From assembly GCF_006539925.1 (NCBI RefSeq), contig NZ_BJNY01000012.1, positions 62,001-126,000 on the forward strand: a stretch of 64,000 nt of DNA, given 5' to 3'. The notes under the pieces were generated by a model. It made no database searches, was not told the origin of the DNA, and saw only the letters and a program-made list of their open reading frames with translations. Shown here in pieces: positions 33,845-42,376 of this stretch (positions within the stretch are counted from its first letter, which is position 1; each line of letters opens with the position of its first letter). The position numbers and the translations under genes are program-made. This DNA comes from Glutamicibacter uratoxydans. Lineage in GTDB: Bacteria > Actinomycetota > Actinomycetes > Actinomycetales > Micrococcaceae.

Positions 33845-34798
33845 TTAGAATTCGCCATACACTTCCCGAGTGTTTGCGTCGATCTGCGCGCAGAACTGTG
33901 CCAGGTCGATGTCCTTGGTTTCGGCCATGAAGCGAGCGGTGTAGGGAATCATGTAGCTGGCGTTGGGGCGGCCGCGGAACGGATGCGGCGTCAGGAACGG
34001 CGCGTCGGTTTCCACCAGCAGCAGCTCGGGCCTGGCAAGGTTCAACGCGTCCCGCAGGTCATGGGAGTTCTTGAAAGTCACCGTTCCTGAGAAGGACATG
34101 TACCAGCCATTGTCATTGCAGATCTGGGCTAGCTGCGCATCGCCGGAGAAGCAGTGGAACACCACGTGTTCAGGCAGCACCGAATCCTTGAGAATGCGGA
34201 CAACATCCTCGTGTGCGTCCCGGTCGTGGATCTGCAGGGCCTTGCCCTGTTCCACCGCCATGCGCAGGTGTTCGCGGAATGATTCTTCCTGCGCACCGCG
34301 GCCCTCCGGCTGGGTGCGGAAGTAGTCCAGGCCGGTTTCGCCGATGGCGCGCACTCGTTCATCGGCCGCCAGTTGTTCGATCTGTGCGATGGCGTTGTCC
34401 AGTTCGCCGCGTTCGGCCAGCCGGGCGGCATCGTTCGGATGAATCGCCACCGCCGCCAAAACATTCGGGAATTCGTTGGCGACCTTGACTGCAAACTGGG
34501 ACGATTCAACGTCGCAGCCCACCTGGATCAGGCCTTTGACTCCTACCGCCGCCGCCGCGTCGAGAGCTTGGGCGGGGTCGACTTTGACCGTGCCGTCGAG
34601 AAAATCGAGATGGGTGTGGTTGTCCACGACGCTGACCGGCAGCGCTTGCGGGGCGTCGGGGTAGCGCAGGTTGCGCTTTGATCCGCCTTTTTCGTTGTTC
34701 TGCGACCGTGCCCGCTCGCCGTTCTCGGCCGGCGTTGCGTCGGAAACTGGTCGGTAGGCCTGGGGAATTCCAGCGTAGGGATCTTCAACGTTTTCCAT
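33845..34798 (-). CDS. tatD: TatD family deoxyribonuclease
   Basis: 317 residues, cytosolic metal-dependent TIM-barrel hydrolase. Seen: VVDNHTHLDF (metal-binding HxHxD), AAVAIHPNDAARL, the Glu in AIGETGLDYFRTQ, LQIHDRDAHEDV, VFHCFSGDAQLA, and LLVETDAPFLTPHPFRG with the metal Asp. The first about 50 residues are a polar extension beyond the usual 260-residue core. Family members are 3'-5' DNases acting in DNA repair or turnover. GGAAG precedes ATG 34798. Its position upstream of rpfB and rsmA is the usual actinobacterial one (often after metG, which is absent here). Confidence 0.93.
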   Translation of the reverse strand: MENVEDPYAGIPQAYRPVSDATPAENGERARSQNNEKGGSKRNLRYPDAPQALPVSVVDNHTHLDFLDGTVKVDPAQALDAAAAVGVKGLIQVGCDVESSQFAVKVANEFPNVLAAVAIHPNDAARLAERGELDNAIAQIEQLAADERVRAIGETGLDYFRTQPEGRGAQEESFREHLRMAVEQGKALQIHDRDAHEDVVRILKDSVLPEHVVFHCFSGDAQLAQICNDNGWYMSFSGTVTFKNSHDLRDALNLARPELLLVETDAPFLTPHPFRGRPNASYMIPYTARFMAETKDIDLAQFCAQIDANTREVYGEF

Positions 34799-35033
34799 CT
34801 TTATTCTTCCGGGCTCCTTCTAAGCCAACATGCGCAGGTGAGGGGCGGCTTCGTACCCTGTAGACAATTCTGTCACTGCACTTCACTAATAGCCGAATAA
34901 CTGATGGTGCCAAAAGGCAATTAGCGTCTGTTACCGGATAAAAGATGCCCATACGATAGGTGGAACACAACTAGAGATTCGTCATCCCAACAAAACCTCT
35001 GGGAAAAATGATGAGCCTGTCAGGAGGACGCGC

Positions 35034-35996
35034 ATGAGCGCACAGCCAACCTTGCCCTCGCTCGATGCAAGCTTCCGCAGCAACTGCCAACGAGTATCCG
35101 AAGCAGTGCAGTCGGTCATTACTGGAAAGCCCGAAGCCATTACGAATGCGCTGGTGGTGCTTCTTGCCCAAGGCCATCTTCTAGTTGAAGACGTTCCCGG
35201 AGTTGGAAAGACCATGCTTGCCAAATCTCTGGCACGCAGCGTGGACTGCACGGTGCACCGCATCCAGTTCACCCCGGACCTGCTGCCCAGCGACGTGACC
35301 GGCGTATCTGTCTACTCTCCCCAAACCCACGAATTCACCTTCCATCCCGGGCCAATTTTCGCGAATATCGTCATTGCCGACGAGATCAACCGCGCCAATG
35401 CCAAAACCCAGTCGGCCCTGCTCGAATGCATGGAAGAACAGCAGGTAACCGTCGACTCGATCACCCATCCTCTGCAGCGTCCCTTCATGGTAGTCGCCAC
35501 GCAAAACCCCGTGGACTCTGAAGGAACATTCGCACTGCCAGAAGCACAGCGGGACCGGTTCATGGGACGGATCTCCATGGGCTATCCTGCCCGCGATGCC
35601 GAAGTCTCGATGCTCACCTCCCACCACAGTCATCAGCCGCTGGAGTCGCTGGTCCCAGTGCTGCGCCAGGTCGACCTGCAAATGATGATTGAACAGGTCA
35701 ACCTAGTCACCGTCACCGAACGCCTGGGCGCCTATGTTGTCGACCTGGGCCGGGCCACTCGCCAGCACCCGCAGGTTTCGCTGGGAGCATCCCCGCGCGC
35801 CCTGTTGCAATGGGTGCGGGCATCCAAGTCCTATGCTGCGATCAATGGCAGGGACCATGTCCTGCCCGAAGACGTTCGCGCGGTGGCGCCCATGGTGCTC
35901 AGCCATCGACTCATCCTCACCCGCCGCGCCCTGGCCGACGGAGTCGACGTTGAAAATGTGGTGCAGGAAATCATCTCCGGCACCCCCATCAGCTAG
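35034..35996 (+). CDS. MoxR family AAA+ ATPase
   Basis: 320 residues. Walker A VPGVGKTMLAKSLA, Walker B-type VIADEINRANAKTQ, sensor QNPVDSEGTFALPEAQRDRF, and a C-terminal helical lid (GASPRALLQWVRASKSYA). MoxR ATPases act as chaperones for von-Willebrand/DUF58 partners. AGGAGG precedes ATG 35034. It is the first gene of a three-gene operon with a DUF58 protein (9-nt gap) and a transglutaminase-like membrane protein (4-nt overlap), an arrangement linked to envelope assembly. The physiological client is not established. Confidence 0.93.
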   Translation: MSAQPTLPSLDASFRSNCQRVSEAVQSVITGKPEAITNALVVLLAQGHLLVEDVPGVGKTMLAKSLARSVDCTVHRIQFTPDLLPSDVTGVSVYSPQTHEFTFHPGPIFANIVIADEINRANAKTQSALLECMEEQQVTVDSITHPLQRPFMVVATQNPVDSEGTFALPEAQRDRFMGRISMGYPARDAEVSMLTSHHSHQPLESLVPVLRQVDLQMMIEQVNLVTVTERLGAYVVDLGRATRQHPQVSLGASPRALLQWVRASKSYAAINGRDHVLPEDVRAVAPMVLSHRLILTRRALADGVDVENVVQEIISGTPIS

Positions 35997-36005
35997 CAGG
36001 ACTTC

Positions 36006-37331
36006 ATGATGGACAAGCCACAACGATTTGATTCCCGCGACGCCCTGACCTGGACCCGGTCCACGGAGGGCCCCGAGTCGCTGCGGCGCTGGCATCTTGA
36101 CCTGTTTACGCGGCGCGGCTGGAGTGTCCTCGGCTCCGGCGCTGGCTTGGTGTTCCTGGCTTATCTGCTGGGACGCCACGAACTGATGGCGCTGGGTGTA
36201 GGCCTGGTAGCCCTGGCGCTGAGCAGCTGGCTTCTGGTGCTGCGGGCCCGCCGTTCCACCGGGGTGCGAAGGCGGCTGCACTCCCCTGCGGCGACCGTGG
36301 CAGAAGCCGTGCGCATCAGCCTCGAATGCCCCGACGATGTCAGCATCAAGGAGACGCTGCCCGAGGGATTTGGGCCCGGCCCCGAACTCGCTGGCCCAGG
36401 CGCTGTGGACTATGAGCTGGTCTTCCGCTCCCGGGGCGTCCACCTGCTGGGTCCTGCCCGGCAGGTGATCTCCGATCCGCTGGGGCTGATCCGTGGACTG
36501 GTTTCCATCGGCGAGCCGCAGCCGGTTCCGGTCCGGGCGCAGCTGCATCCGCTGGCGCGCTTCGCTTCGGTGGGCGAGCGCATGCTCACCGGCGACGCTC
36601 GGTTCTCCCGCAGCACCACCGCCGACTACTACGATGTGGCAACCCGCGACTACCAGCAGGGCGACTCCATCAGGCAGGTGCACTGGAAGGCCACCGCCCG
36701 GCACGGCAAGCTGATGGTGCGCCAGGAGAACCACGTTGCCACCGCCCAAGCACTGCTGGTCCTGGACCGTACGGCCGAGCATTGGATCATCGATGCGGCA
36801 GATCTGCGGCTGGACATCCCCCAGGGAACTGGGGCTGCGCTCTCCAGCAGCCGCCGTTTTGAAAATGCCCTGTCTTTGGCCTGCAGCCTGGGACAGCGCT
36901 ACGCAGCCAGCGGATACCAGCTGCTGTTCCGCGATTTGCAGGGAACTTCGCTGATTCCTGGACAGGTTCACCAGCTCTCTGAGAACGGGGCCCTGACCAG
37001 TTTTGAGGACTTCCACCTTGCCAGCGCCGACCTCGCGCTGGCAACGCGCGGCACCGAAGCGCTGGATCCGGAGCTGCTCTCCCCCGCACTGCTCAAAGAA
37101 CTCCAAGGCATGCGCGAGGAGCCGATTTTGATGATCCTTGGACGGCTGAGTGTTGCGCAGGCCAACGTGCTGGCGGCGCTTTCGCGCTCAATCCGCCAGG
37201 TACAGCTTTTCTACCTGCCAGCCCATCCGGAACGCGAAACCGAAGTACAGCAGGCATTGGCCCGCACCGGCTGGAGCGTGAATATTCTTTCAGGAAATGC
37301 ATCGATGGAGTCAGCGCAGGACATGTTATGA
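36006..37331 (+). CDS. DUF58 domain membrane protein
   Basis: 441 residues. Two adjacent N-terminal membrane helices (about 38-75; GLVFLAYLLGRHELMALGVG region) precede a long cytoplasmic part. That part holds the DUF58 hallmark ATRDYQQGDSIRQVHWKATA followed by LMVRQEN. DUF58 is related to von Willebrand A domains and functions with MoxR. An ATG at 36009 directly follows the chosen ATG 36006, so the start is uncertain by one codon. It overlaps the next gene by 4 nt (ATGA), indicating translational coupling. Its exact task is unknown. Confidence 0.9.
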   Translation: MMDKPQRFDSRDALTWTRSTEGPESLRRWHLDLFTRRGWSVLGSGAGLVFLAYLLGRHELMALGVGLVALALSSWLLVLRARRSTGVRRRLHSPAATVAEAVRISLECPDDVSIKETLPEGFGPGPELAGPGAVDYELVFRSRGVHLLGPARQVISDPLGLIRGLVSIGEPQPVPVRAQLHPLARFASVGERMLTGDARFSRSTTADYYDVATRDYQQGDSIRQVHWKATARHGKLMVRQENHVATAQALLVLDRTAEHWIIDAADLRLDIPQGTGAALSSSRRFENALSLACSLGQRYAASGYQLLFRDLQGTSLIPGQVHQLSENGALTSFEDFHLASADLALATRGTEALDPELLSPALLKELQGMREEPILMILGRLSVAQANVLAALSRSIRQVQLFYLPAHPERETEVQQALARTGWSVNILSGNASMESAQDML

Positions 37332-39757
37332 GCACTGCCATTCACGAAACTCCCGCGCTGCACCAGCCCGCTGGCCCGTCGCAGGAGCGGGCCTCCAGCG
37401 TAGTTGCCCACAATCTGCTGGCCCGAAGCATCGCTGCGCTGGCGCTGTCCATGTCGGTGCTCGCAGGATTCGCCTCGCTGACCGGGGTCATCGAGGGCCA
37501 TGCTTGGTTCCCGGCCCTAGTGATTCCAGTCCTTGCCATCCACTTGTGTTCGGGACTGCTGCGCGGCATTTGGGGGCTGCGCTTCCTTGCCCTGCCTGTT
37601 GCCCTGCTGATCGGGTTCATGGCGCTCATGCAGCACGAAGCCATGCGGGCCACCGGCTATTCGGTCACCGGCTTCCAATGGTTCATGGCAGTGCTGTCCG
37701 AAGCTGTTCTGCAGTTCTCCACCCAAGTCCCTCCGGTGGCCTATTCGCGCTATGCGGCATTCGCCATCCTGCTGCTGGCCGTTTTCATCAGCCTGCTGGT
37801 GGAGGTGCTCATCACCTTCAAGAAGCTTGCCCTGCTGGTCATCATCCCCCTGAGCCTGGCTCCGGTGGTTGCTTCGCTGTTCAAGCAGGAAGGAGCAGGC
37901 ATCGGCTACCTGGCGCTGGTCGTTGCAGGCATTCTGGTCTTCACAGCGCTGGTGCCCTTCCTCTACCGGGGTGCGGCGCCAAAGCATCATCCCCGGTTCC
38001 CTTCGCGTAAGCAGCTGGGCTTCCTCTCGGCTAGCGCATTCGCCTGCATCGCCGCGTTGCTGGCTGCCAGTTTCTGGATGCCGGGATTCCGCCAAGGAAT
38101 GTTCCACGAAGGACAACGTCCCTCAGGGGACCTGCTGGCAAGCAATGTCGACCCAATGCTGAATCTGGGCAGGGATTTGCGCTCAAATTCCGGGGCGACA
38201 ATTTTGGACTACTACACCTCGTCAAAGAAGGCCCCCTACCTGCGTACCGCAGTCATCGGCGACCTCAGCACCCCACGGTGGGAACCTACCGAATCTCTTG
38301 ACCATGATGCCTACTTCGGCGACACGATGATGGAGAACAGCTTCACGAACTTCAATGCCACGGAGCAGATGGCGGTGCTTGATTACAGCGGCGGAATCAA
38401 GTCAGCGATACTTCCACTGCCGAACCGCAGCAATTTTGTCCAAGGAATTGTGGGAGATTGGGATTGGACCCGAGAAACTTCGGTCGCCCGGCTCAGCGGA
38501 GAAGCCATAGCTCAAACTAAGAGCATTTCAGTTTCCTATGCTGAACTCGACCTCAGTCCACAGATTGCGAAATCTCTAGAGTTCTACGGCGGCATCCCAG
38601 ACGACATGCCTGGACCTGTCTATCGGCAGCTGCCTGAAGACCCGGAACAAACTCTAAAAACTGCGCTCGATCAAGCCCTGAAGGAAGCCTATGCAGGGGC
38701 CGACGATCCTCGAAGCGATCTGGAAAAGGCAGCCGCGATCCAGGACTACCTGCGCTCGCCCAAATTCGTGTATTCCGAACGCACCCCGCTGCGCGAAGGC
38801 TACGATGGGGCCAACAAGCGAGTTGTCGAATCCTTCCTAGAACGCCGCCAAGGCTACTGCGTACATTTCTCGGCAGCCATGGCGTTAATGGCCCGGGAAG
38901 CTGGCATCCCCTCTCGCATTGCCATCGGCTACTCGCCGGGCACGGCCAACGGCAAAACAATGAAAGCCGATGACATCGCATTGAACGGCAACTTGAACAT
39001 GTCGTTGGAGCCTGACGCCGAGCTGACCGGCTACTCTGTCTCCGGCAAAAATTCGCATTCCTGGCCAGAACTGTACCTCGGCGCTTTGGGCTGGATACCC
39101 TTCGAGCCCACCCCAGGACAAGGCCAAGTCCCCAGCTATGCTCCGGAGGAAACCAAGAAGCCAGAGGCCGCGGCGCCGTCGGTGAACGAGGTGCCGACCA
39201 CTCGGGCCACCCCAAGGCTTCCTGAATCCGATTCCGCCCCGACACAGGACACTCCGGTTGCAGCACAGCAGGAAGCGCCTGCTGCACCCAGCACCTGGTG
39301 GGCGGTCGCCGGCGTCCTCGTGGCGGCGGCTGCCGTCTTGAGCCTCGCTCCGCTGCGGCGCAGGAGGCTGTGGCAGCAGCGCCGGGACGAATCAGGCGGC
39401 GAAGGCCAACTCGCGGCATCACTGTGGCTGGAGCTTCAGGCAGTAGGCGCGGATACTCACAACCCGGCGGAGCCGAATGAGACGGTCAGCTCCTATACCC
39501 AGCGACTTGCCCAAAAGCACGAGCACTGCGCACAGGATCTTGAAATCTTAGGCCAGGGCATTCAGGAGAGCTTCTATGCTGCGCGTCATCCTTCAGCGCA
39601 GCAGTCGCAGCAGCTGCGCCACAGCCTTGAGCGGGTACGGCACCAGCTGCATCAATCGCTTCCGGTGGGCCAGCGTCTGGGCGCCGCCCTGTTCCCTGCC
39701 TCGCTGCGCCAGGCGAAGCTGCGCACCGTGCCGGGCAGGGAACGCACCCGCGTCTAG
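37328..39757 (+). CDS. TgpA-like transglutaminase-domain membrane protein
   Basis: 809 residues. About six to seven N-terminal membrane helices (up to about 250, the DUF3488/TgpA N-terminal type) come first. A large extracytoplasmic region follows with a transglutaminase core: Cys in RRQGYCVHFSAAMALMAREA and His in SGKNSHSWPELYLGALGW. The third acid position is EPTPGQ, with Glu where many have Asp. A Pro/Ala-rich linker, one more helix (TWWAVAGVLVAAAAVLSLAP) and a cytoplasmic tail of DUF4129 type complete it. Related Pseudomonas TgpA is essential and periplasmic. Substrates are unknown, presumably envelope proteins. Confidence 0.88.
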   Translation: MSTAIHETPALHQPAGPSQERASSVVAHNLLARSIAALALSMSVLAGFASLTGVIEGHAWFPALVIPVLAIHLCSGLLRGIWGLRFLALPVALLIGFMALMQHEAMRATGYSVTGFQWFMAVLSEAVLQFSTQVPPVAYSRYAAFAILLLAVFISLLVEVLITFKKLALLVIIPLSLAPVVASLFKQEGAGIGYLALVVAGILVFTALVPFLYRGAAPKHHPRFPSRKQLGFLSASAFACIAALLAASFWMPGFRQGMFHEGQRPSGDLLASNVDPMLNLGRDLRSNSGATILDYYTSSKKAPYLRTAVIGDLSTPRWEPTESLDHDAYFGDTMMENSFTNFNATEQMAVLDYSGGIKSAILPLPNRSNFVQGIVGDWDWTRETSVARLSGEAIAQTKSISVSYAELDLSPQIAKSLEFYGGIPDDMPGPVYRQLPEDPEQTLKTALDQALKEAYAGADDPRSDLEKAAAIQDYLRSPKFVYSERTPLREGYDGANKRVVESFLERRQGYCVHFSAAMALMAREAGIPSRIAIGYSPGTANGKTMKADDIALNGNLNMSLEPDAELTGYSVSGKNSHSWPELYLGALGWIPFEPTPGQGQVPSYAPEETKKPEAAAPSVNEVPTTRATPRLPESDSAPTQDTPVAAQQEAPAAPSTWWAVAGVLVAAAAVLSLAPLRRRRLWQQRRDESGGEGQLAASLWLELQAVGADTHNPAEPNETVSSYTQRLAQKHEHCAQDLEILGQGIQESFYAARHPSAQQSQQLRHSLERVRHQLHQSLPVGQRLGAALFPASLRQAKLRTVPGRERTRV

Positions 39758-39773
39758 AAGTCTTCGGCAGGGT

Positions 39774-39822
39774 TAAAGGCCTCGGGGACCAGTTCATGAT
39801 GGACTGGTCCCCGAGGCCTTTA
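39774..39822. terminator. Bidirectional terminator
   Basis: A 20-bp perfect stem TAAAGGCCTCGGGGACCAGT (39774-39793) pairs with 39803-39822 around a 9-nt loop, between the convergent transglutaminase gene and gabD. Confidence 0.9.
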
Positions 39823-39832
39823 CGGCTGTCGA

Positions 39833-41317
39833 CTACTTGGCAGCGTATGGATCGGCAATGCCGATGTACTGCACGGTGGTGTACTCTGCCAGGCCTTCGG
39901 CGCCGCCTTCGCGGCCCAGGCCGGACTGCTTCATGCCGCCGAATGGAGCAGCGGCGTTGGAGATCACGCCCGCGTTGAAGCCGACCAGGCCGAACTCGAT
40001 CTGCTCTGCAACGCGGAACAGGCGGTTGAAGTCCTTGGAGTAGATGTAGGAAGCCAGGCCGTACTCGGTGGCGTTGGCCAGCTTGATGGCCTGCTCTTCG
40101 GAGGTGAAGGTGGTCACCGGTGCCACTGGGCCGAAGATTTCCTGGTTCAGGATCTTGGCGTCGTTGGCTACGTTGGCCAGCACGGTTGGCTGGTAGAAGT
40201 AGCCTGGGCCGTCGACCGGCGCGCCGCCGGTCACCGCGGTGGCGCCGTTGGCAACAGCTGCCTCAACTAGTGCGTGTACCTCGTCGCGGGCCTTCTCTTC
40301 AACCAGCGGGCCGACGGTGGAGTCGGCTTCGGTGCCGCGTCCTGGCTTCAGCGCCTTCATCGCCGCGGCGAACTTGGCGGTGAATTCCTCGGCAACGTCT
40401 GCGTGGACCAGGAAGCGGTTGGCTGCGGTGCAGGCCTCGCCCATGTTGCGCATCTTGGCGGCCATGGCGCCCTCGACTGCTGCGTCCAGGTCTGCGTCTT
40501 CGAACACGATGAACGGTGCGTTGCCGCCCAGTTCCATCGAGGTGCGCAGTACCTTGTCAGCTGCGTCCTTCATCAGCTGCTTGCCCACTGGGGTGGAGCC
40601 GGTGAAGGACACCTTGCGCAGGCGGTCGTCGGCCATGATCGGGCCGGAGATCATGGAAGCCGAAGCGCCGGAGACGACGTTCAGCACACCTGCTGGCAGG
40701 CCTGCTTCCATCATCACTGCTGCGAACAGCTGGCTGGTCAGCGGGGTCAGCTTGGCTGGCTTGAGCACCATGGTGCAGCCTGCGGCTACTGCCGGGCCGA
40801 CCTTGCGGGTGGCCATGGCCAGCGGGAAGTTCCATGGGGTGATCAGCAGGCACGGGCCGACAGGCTTGTGCTGGACCAGGATCTTGTTCTTGCCCTCTGG
40901 GGTGGTCAGGTAGCGGCCGTAGTGGCGCACGGTCTCTTCGGAGAACCAGCGCAGGAACTCGGCACCATAGGTAACCTCGCCGTAGGCCTCGGCCAGTGGC
41001 TTGCCCATTTCAAGGCTCATCAGCAGCGCAAAGTCGTCCTTGCGCTCGGTGACCAGGTCGAAGGCGCGGCGCAGGATCTCCGCACGCTCGCGTGGAGCGG
41101 TCAGCGCCCACTTGGCCTGGGCTGCATCTGCTGCGTCCAGGGCGGCCATCGCATCTTCGCTGGTGGCACTGGCAAGGGTCAGCAGCTTTTCGCCGGTGGC
41201 CGGGTCGAGCACGTCGAAGGTGCCGCCGTCGGAGGCGTCGCGCCATTCACCGTTGATCAAAAGGCCGGTTGGTACCTGGGCGAGCAGCTCTGCTTCGCGC
41301 TGGGCGGTAATCGACAT
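39833..41317 (-). CDS. gabD: NAD(P)-dependent succinate-semialdehyde dehydrogenase
   Basis: 494 residues, class of aldehyde dehydrogenases. Seen: NGEWRDASDGGTFDVLDPATGE, cofactor site LLITPWNFPLAMATRKVGPA, FTGSTPVGKQLM, the general-base Glu in SMELGGNAPFIVFEDADLD, the nucleophile Cys in GEACTAANRFLVH, and QEIFGPVAPV. The sequence is closest in flavour to GabD-type SSADH, which oxidises succinate semialdehyde to succinate (GABA shunt). Other semialdehydes are possible. ATG 41317 has GGAGA 7 nt upstream; GTG 41323 is too close to it. No GABA transaminase or permease is adjacent. Confidence 0.88.
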   Translation of the reverse strand: MSITAQREAELLAQVPTGLLINGEWRDASDGGTFDVLDPATGEKLLTLASATSEDAMAALDAADAAQAKWALTAPRERAEILRRAFDLVTERKDDFALLMSLEMGKPLAEAYGEVTYGAEFLRWFSEETVRHYGRYLTTPEGKNKILVQHKPVGPCLLITPWNFPLAMATRKVGPAVAAGCTMVLKPAKLTPLTSQLFAAVMMEAGLPAGVLNVVSGASASMISGPIMADDRLRKVSFTGSTPVGKQLMKDAADKVLRTSMELGGNAPFIVFEDADLDAAVEGAMAAKMRNMGEACTAANRFLVHADVAEEFTAKFAAAMKALKPGRGTEADSTVGPLVEEKARDEVHALVEAAVANGATAVTGGAPVDGPGYFYQPTVLANVANDAKILNQEIFGPVAPVTTFTSEEQAIKLANATEYGLASYIYSKDFNRLFRVAEQIEFGLVGFNAGVISNAAAPFGGMKQSGLGREGGAEGLAEYTTVQYIGIADPYAAK

Positions 41318-41451
41318 ACGCACATCTCCTGAAACTGTTACTGAGGCTAGTCGTTGTTGCTACCTACGCTATGCTTGGCGGCCACGACTGTAAATCGCCC
41401 TATGCACTATGAAACTGCGGATTCATTGTGCAACTCGCCTATGCCTGAAGC

Positions 41452-42312
41452 TCAATCCTGCTTTTGCTGCTTCTGCTCCAAAACTGCCTCATACAGCTCG
41501 CGCTTCTTCACTCCAGCCTTCTCGGCAACCTCGGCCACTGCCTGCTTCATGCGGGTACCGGCCTCGACCAGCTGCGCCACCTGCGGCAACAGATCCTCGA
41601 TGGTCGCGGCCTCAGGCTCCGGTGCGCCGGCGACGACCACCACGATTTCCCCGCGCACCCCTTCGCGGGCCCACTGCAGCAGCTCGCCGAGGCTGGCTCG
41701 GCGCACCTCCTCGAACTTCTTGGTCAGTTCGCGGGCCACCGCCGCCTGGCGGTCCGTGCCAAATGCCTCGACGGCGGCTTCAAGGAAGTCATCCAGGCGG
41801 TGCGGTGCTTCGAAGAACACCATGGTGCGCTCTTCGGCCAACAGCGCATCCAGGCGCTTGCGCCGCTCCCCTGCCTTGCGCGGCAAAAACCCCTCGAAGG
41901 TGAAGCGGCCGGTGGGCAGGCCTGACAGCGACAGCGCGGTGAGCACCGCTGAGGGGCCAGGCACCGCAGTGACCCTGATGCCTTCGCCCATGGCTGCGGC
42001 GACCAGCGGGTACCCGGGATCGGAGACCGCGGGCATGCCCGCATCGGAGACCACCAGGATCGTCGCACCGCTCTTGGCCAATTCGATCACCTCGGCGAGC
42101 TTGTGCGCCTCGTTGTGTTCGTGCAGGCTCATGACCTTCGCGGTGATCTTCAATCCCAGCGCATTGGCCAGGTGGTGGAAGTTGCGGGTGTCTTCCGCGG
42201 CGATCACATCCGCGGTCACCATCATCTCGCGCAAGCGCGGGGAGGCGTCGGACAGGTTGCCAATCGGGGTCGCCCCCAGGACGATCACGCCGTCATTCTC
42301 TGAATTCTGCAC
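41452..42312 (-). CDS. rsmI: 16S rRNA (cytidine1402-2'-O)-methyltransferase
   Basis: 286 residues, SPOUT-unrelated tetrapyrrole-methylase fold. It methylates C1402 in the ribosomal P site. Seen: VLGATPIGNLSDASPRLREM, IAAEDTRNFHHLANALG, VSDAGMPAVSDPGYPLV, VPGPSAVLTALSLSGLPT and FFEAPHRLDDFLEA. GTG 42312 is chosen: conserved sequence begins there and TAGGCT lies 7 nt before it, so the mRNA is likely leaderless. It is divergent from pmt with 64 bp between starts, the arrangement found in many actinobacteria. Confidence 0.93.
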   Translation of the reverse strand: MQNSENDGVIVLGATPIGNLSDASPRLREMMVTADVIAAEDTRNFHHLANALGLKITAKVMSLHEHNEAHKLAEVIELAKSGATILVVSDAGMPAVSDPGYPLVAAAMGEGIRVTAVPGPSAVLTALSLSGLPTGRFTFEGFLPRKAGERRKRLDALLAEERTMVFFEAPHRLDDFLEAAVEAFGTDRQAAVARELTKKFEEVRRASLGELLQWAREGVRGEIVVVVAGAPEPEAATIEDLLPQVAQLVEAGTRMKQAVAEVAEKAGVKKRELYEAVLEQKQQKQD

Positions 42313-42319
42313 AATCTTT

Positions 42320-42325
42320 AGCCTA
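42320..42325 (-). promoter_or_regulatory. -10 box of leaderless rsmI transcript
   Basis: TAGGCT on the minus strand followed by a 7-nt spacer (AAAGATT) and GTG 42312. There is no ribosome site. No convincing -35 element was found. Confidence 0.4.
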
Positions 42326-42376
42326 CGCGAAGTACGAAAAGCGCGTATTCCCCCACCCTCCCCGGTAGCATGACAA

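Noticed and set aside
35703-37106. 467-codon minus-strand open frame
   Set aside because: Mirror of the MoxR and DUF58 genes, which carry clear family signatures.
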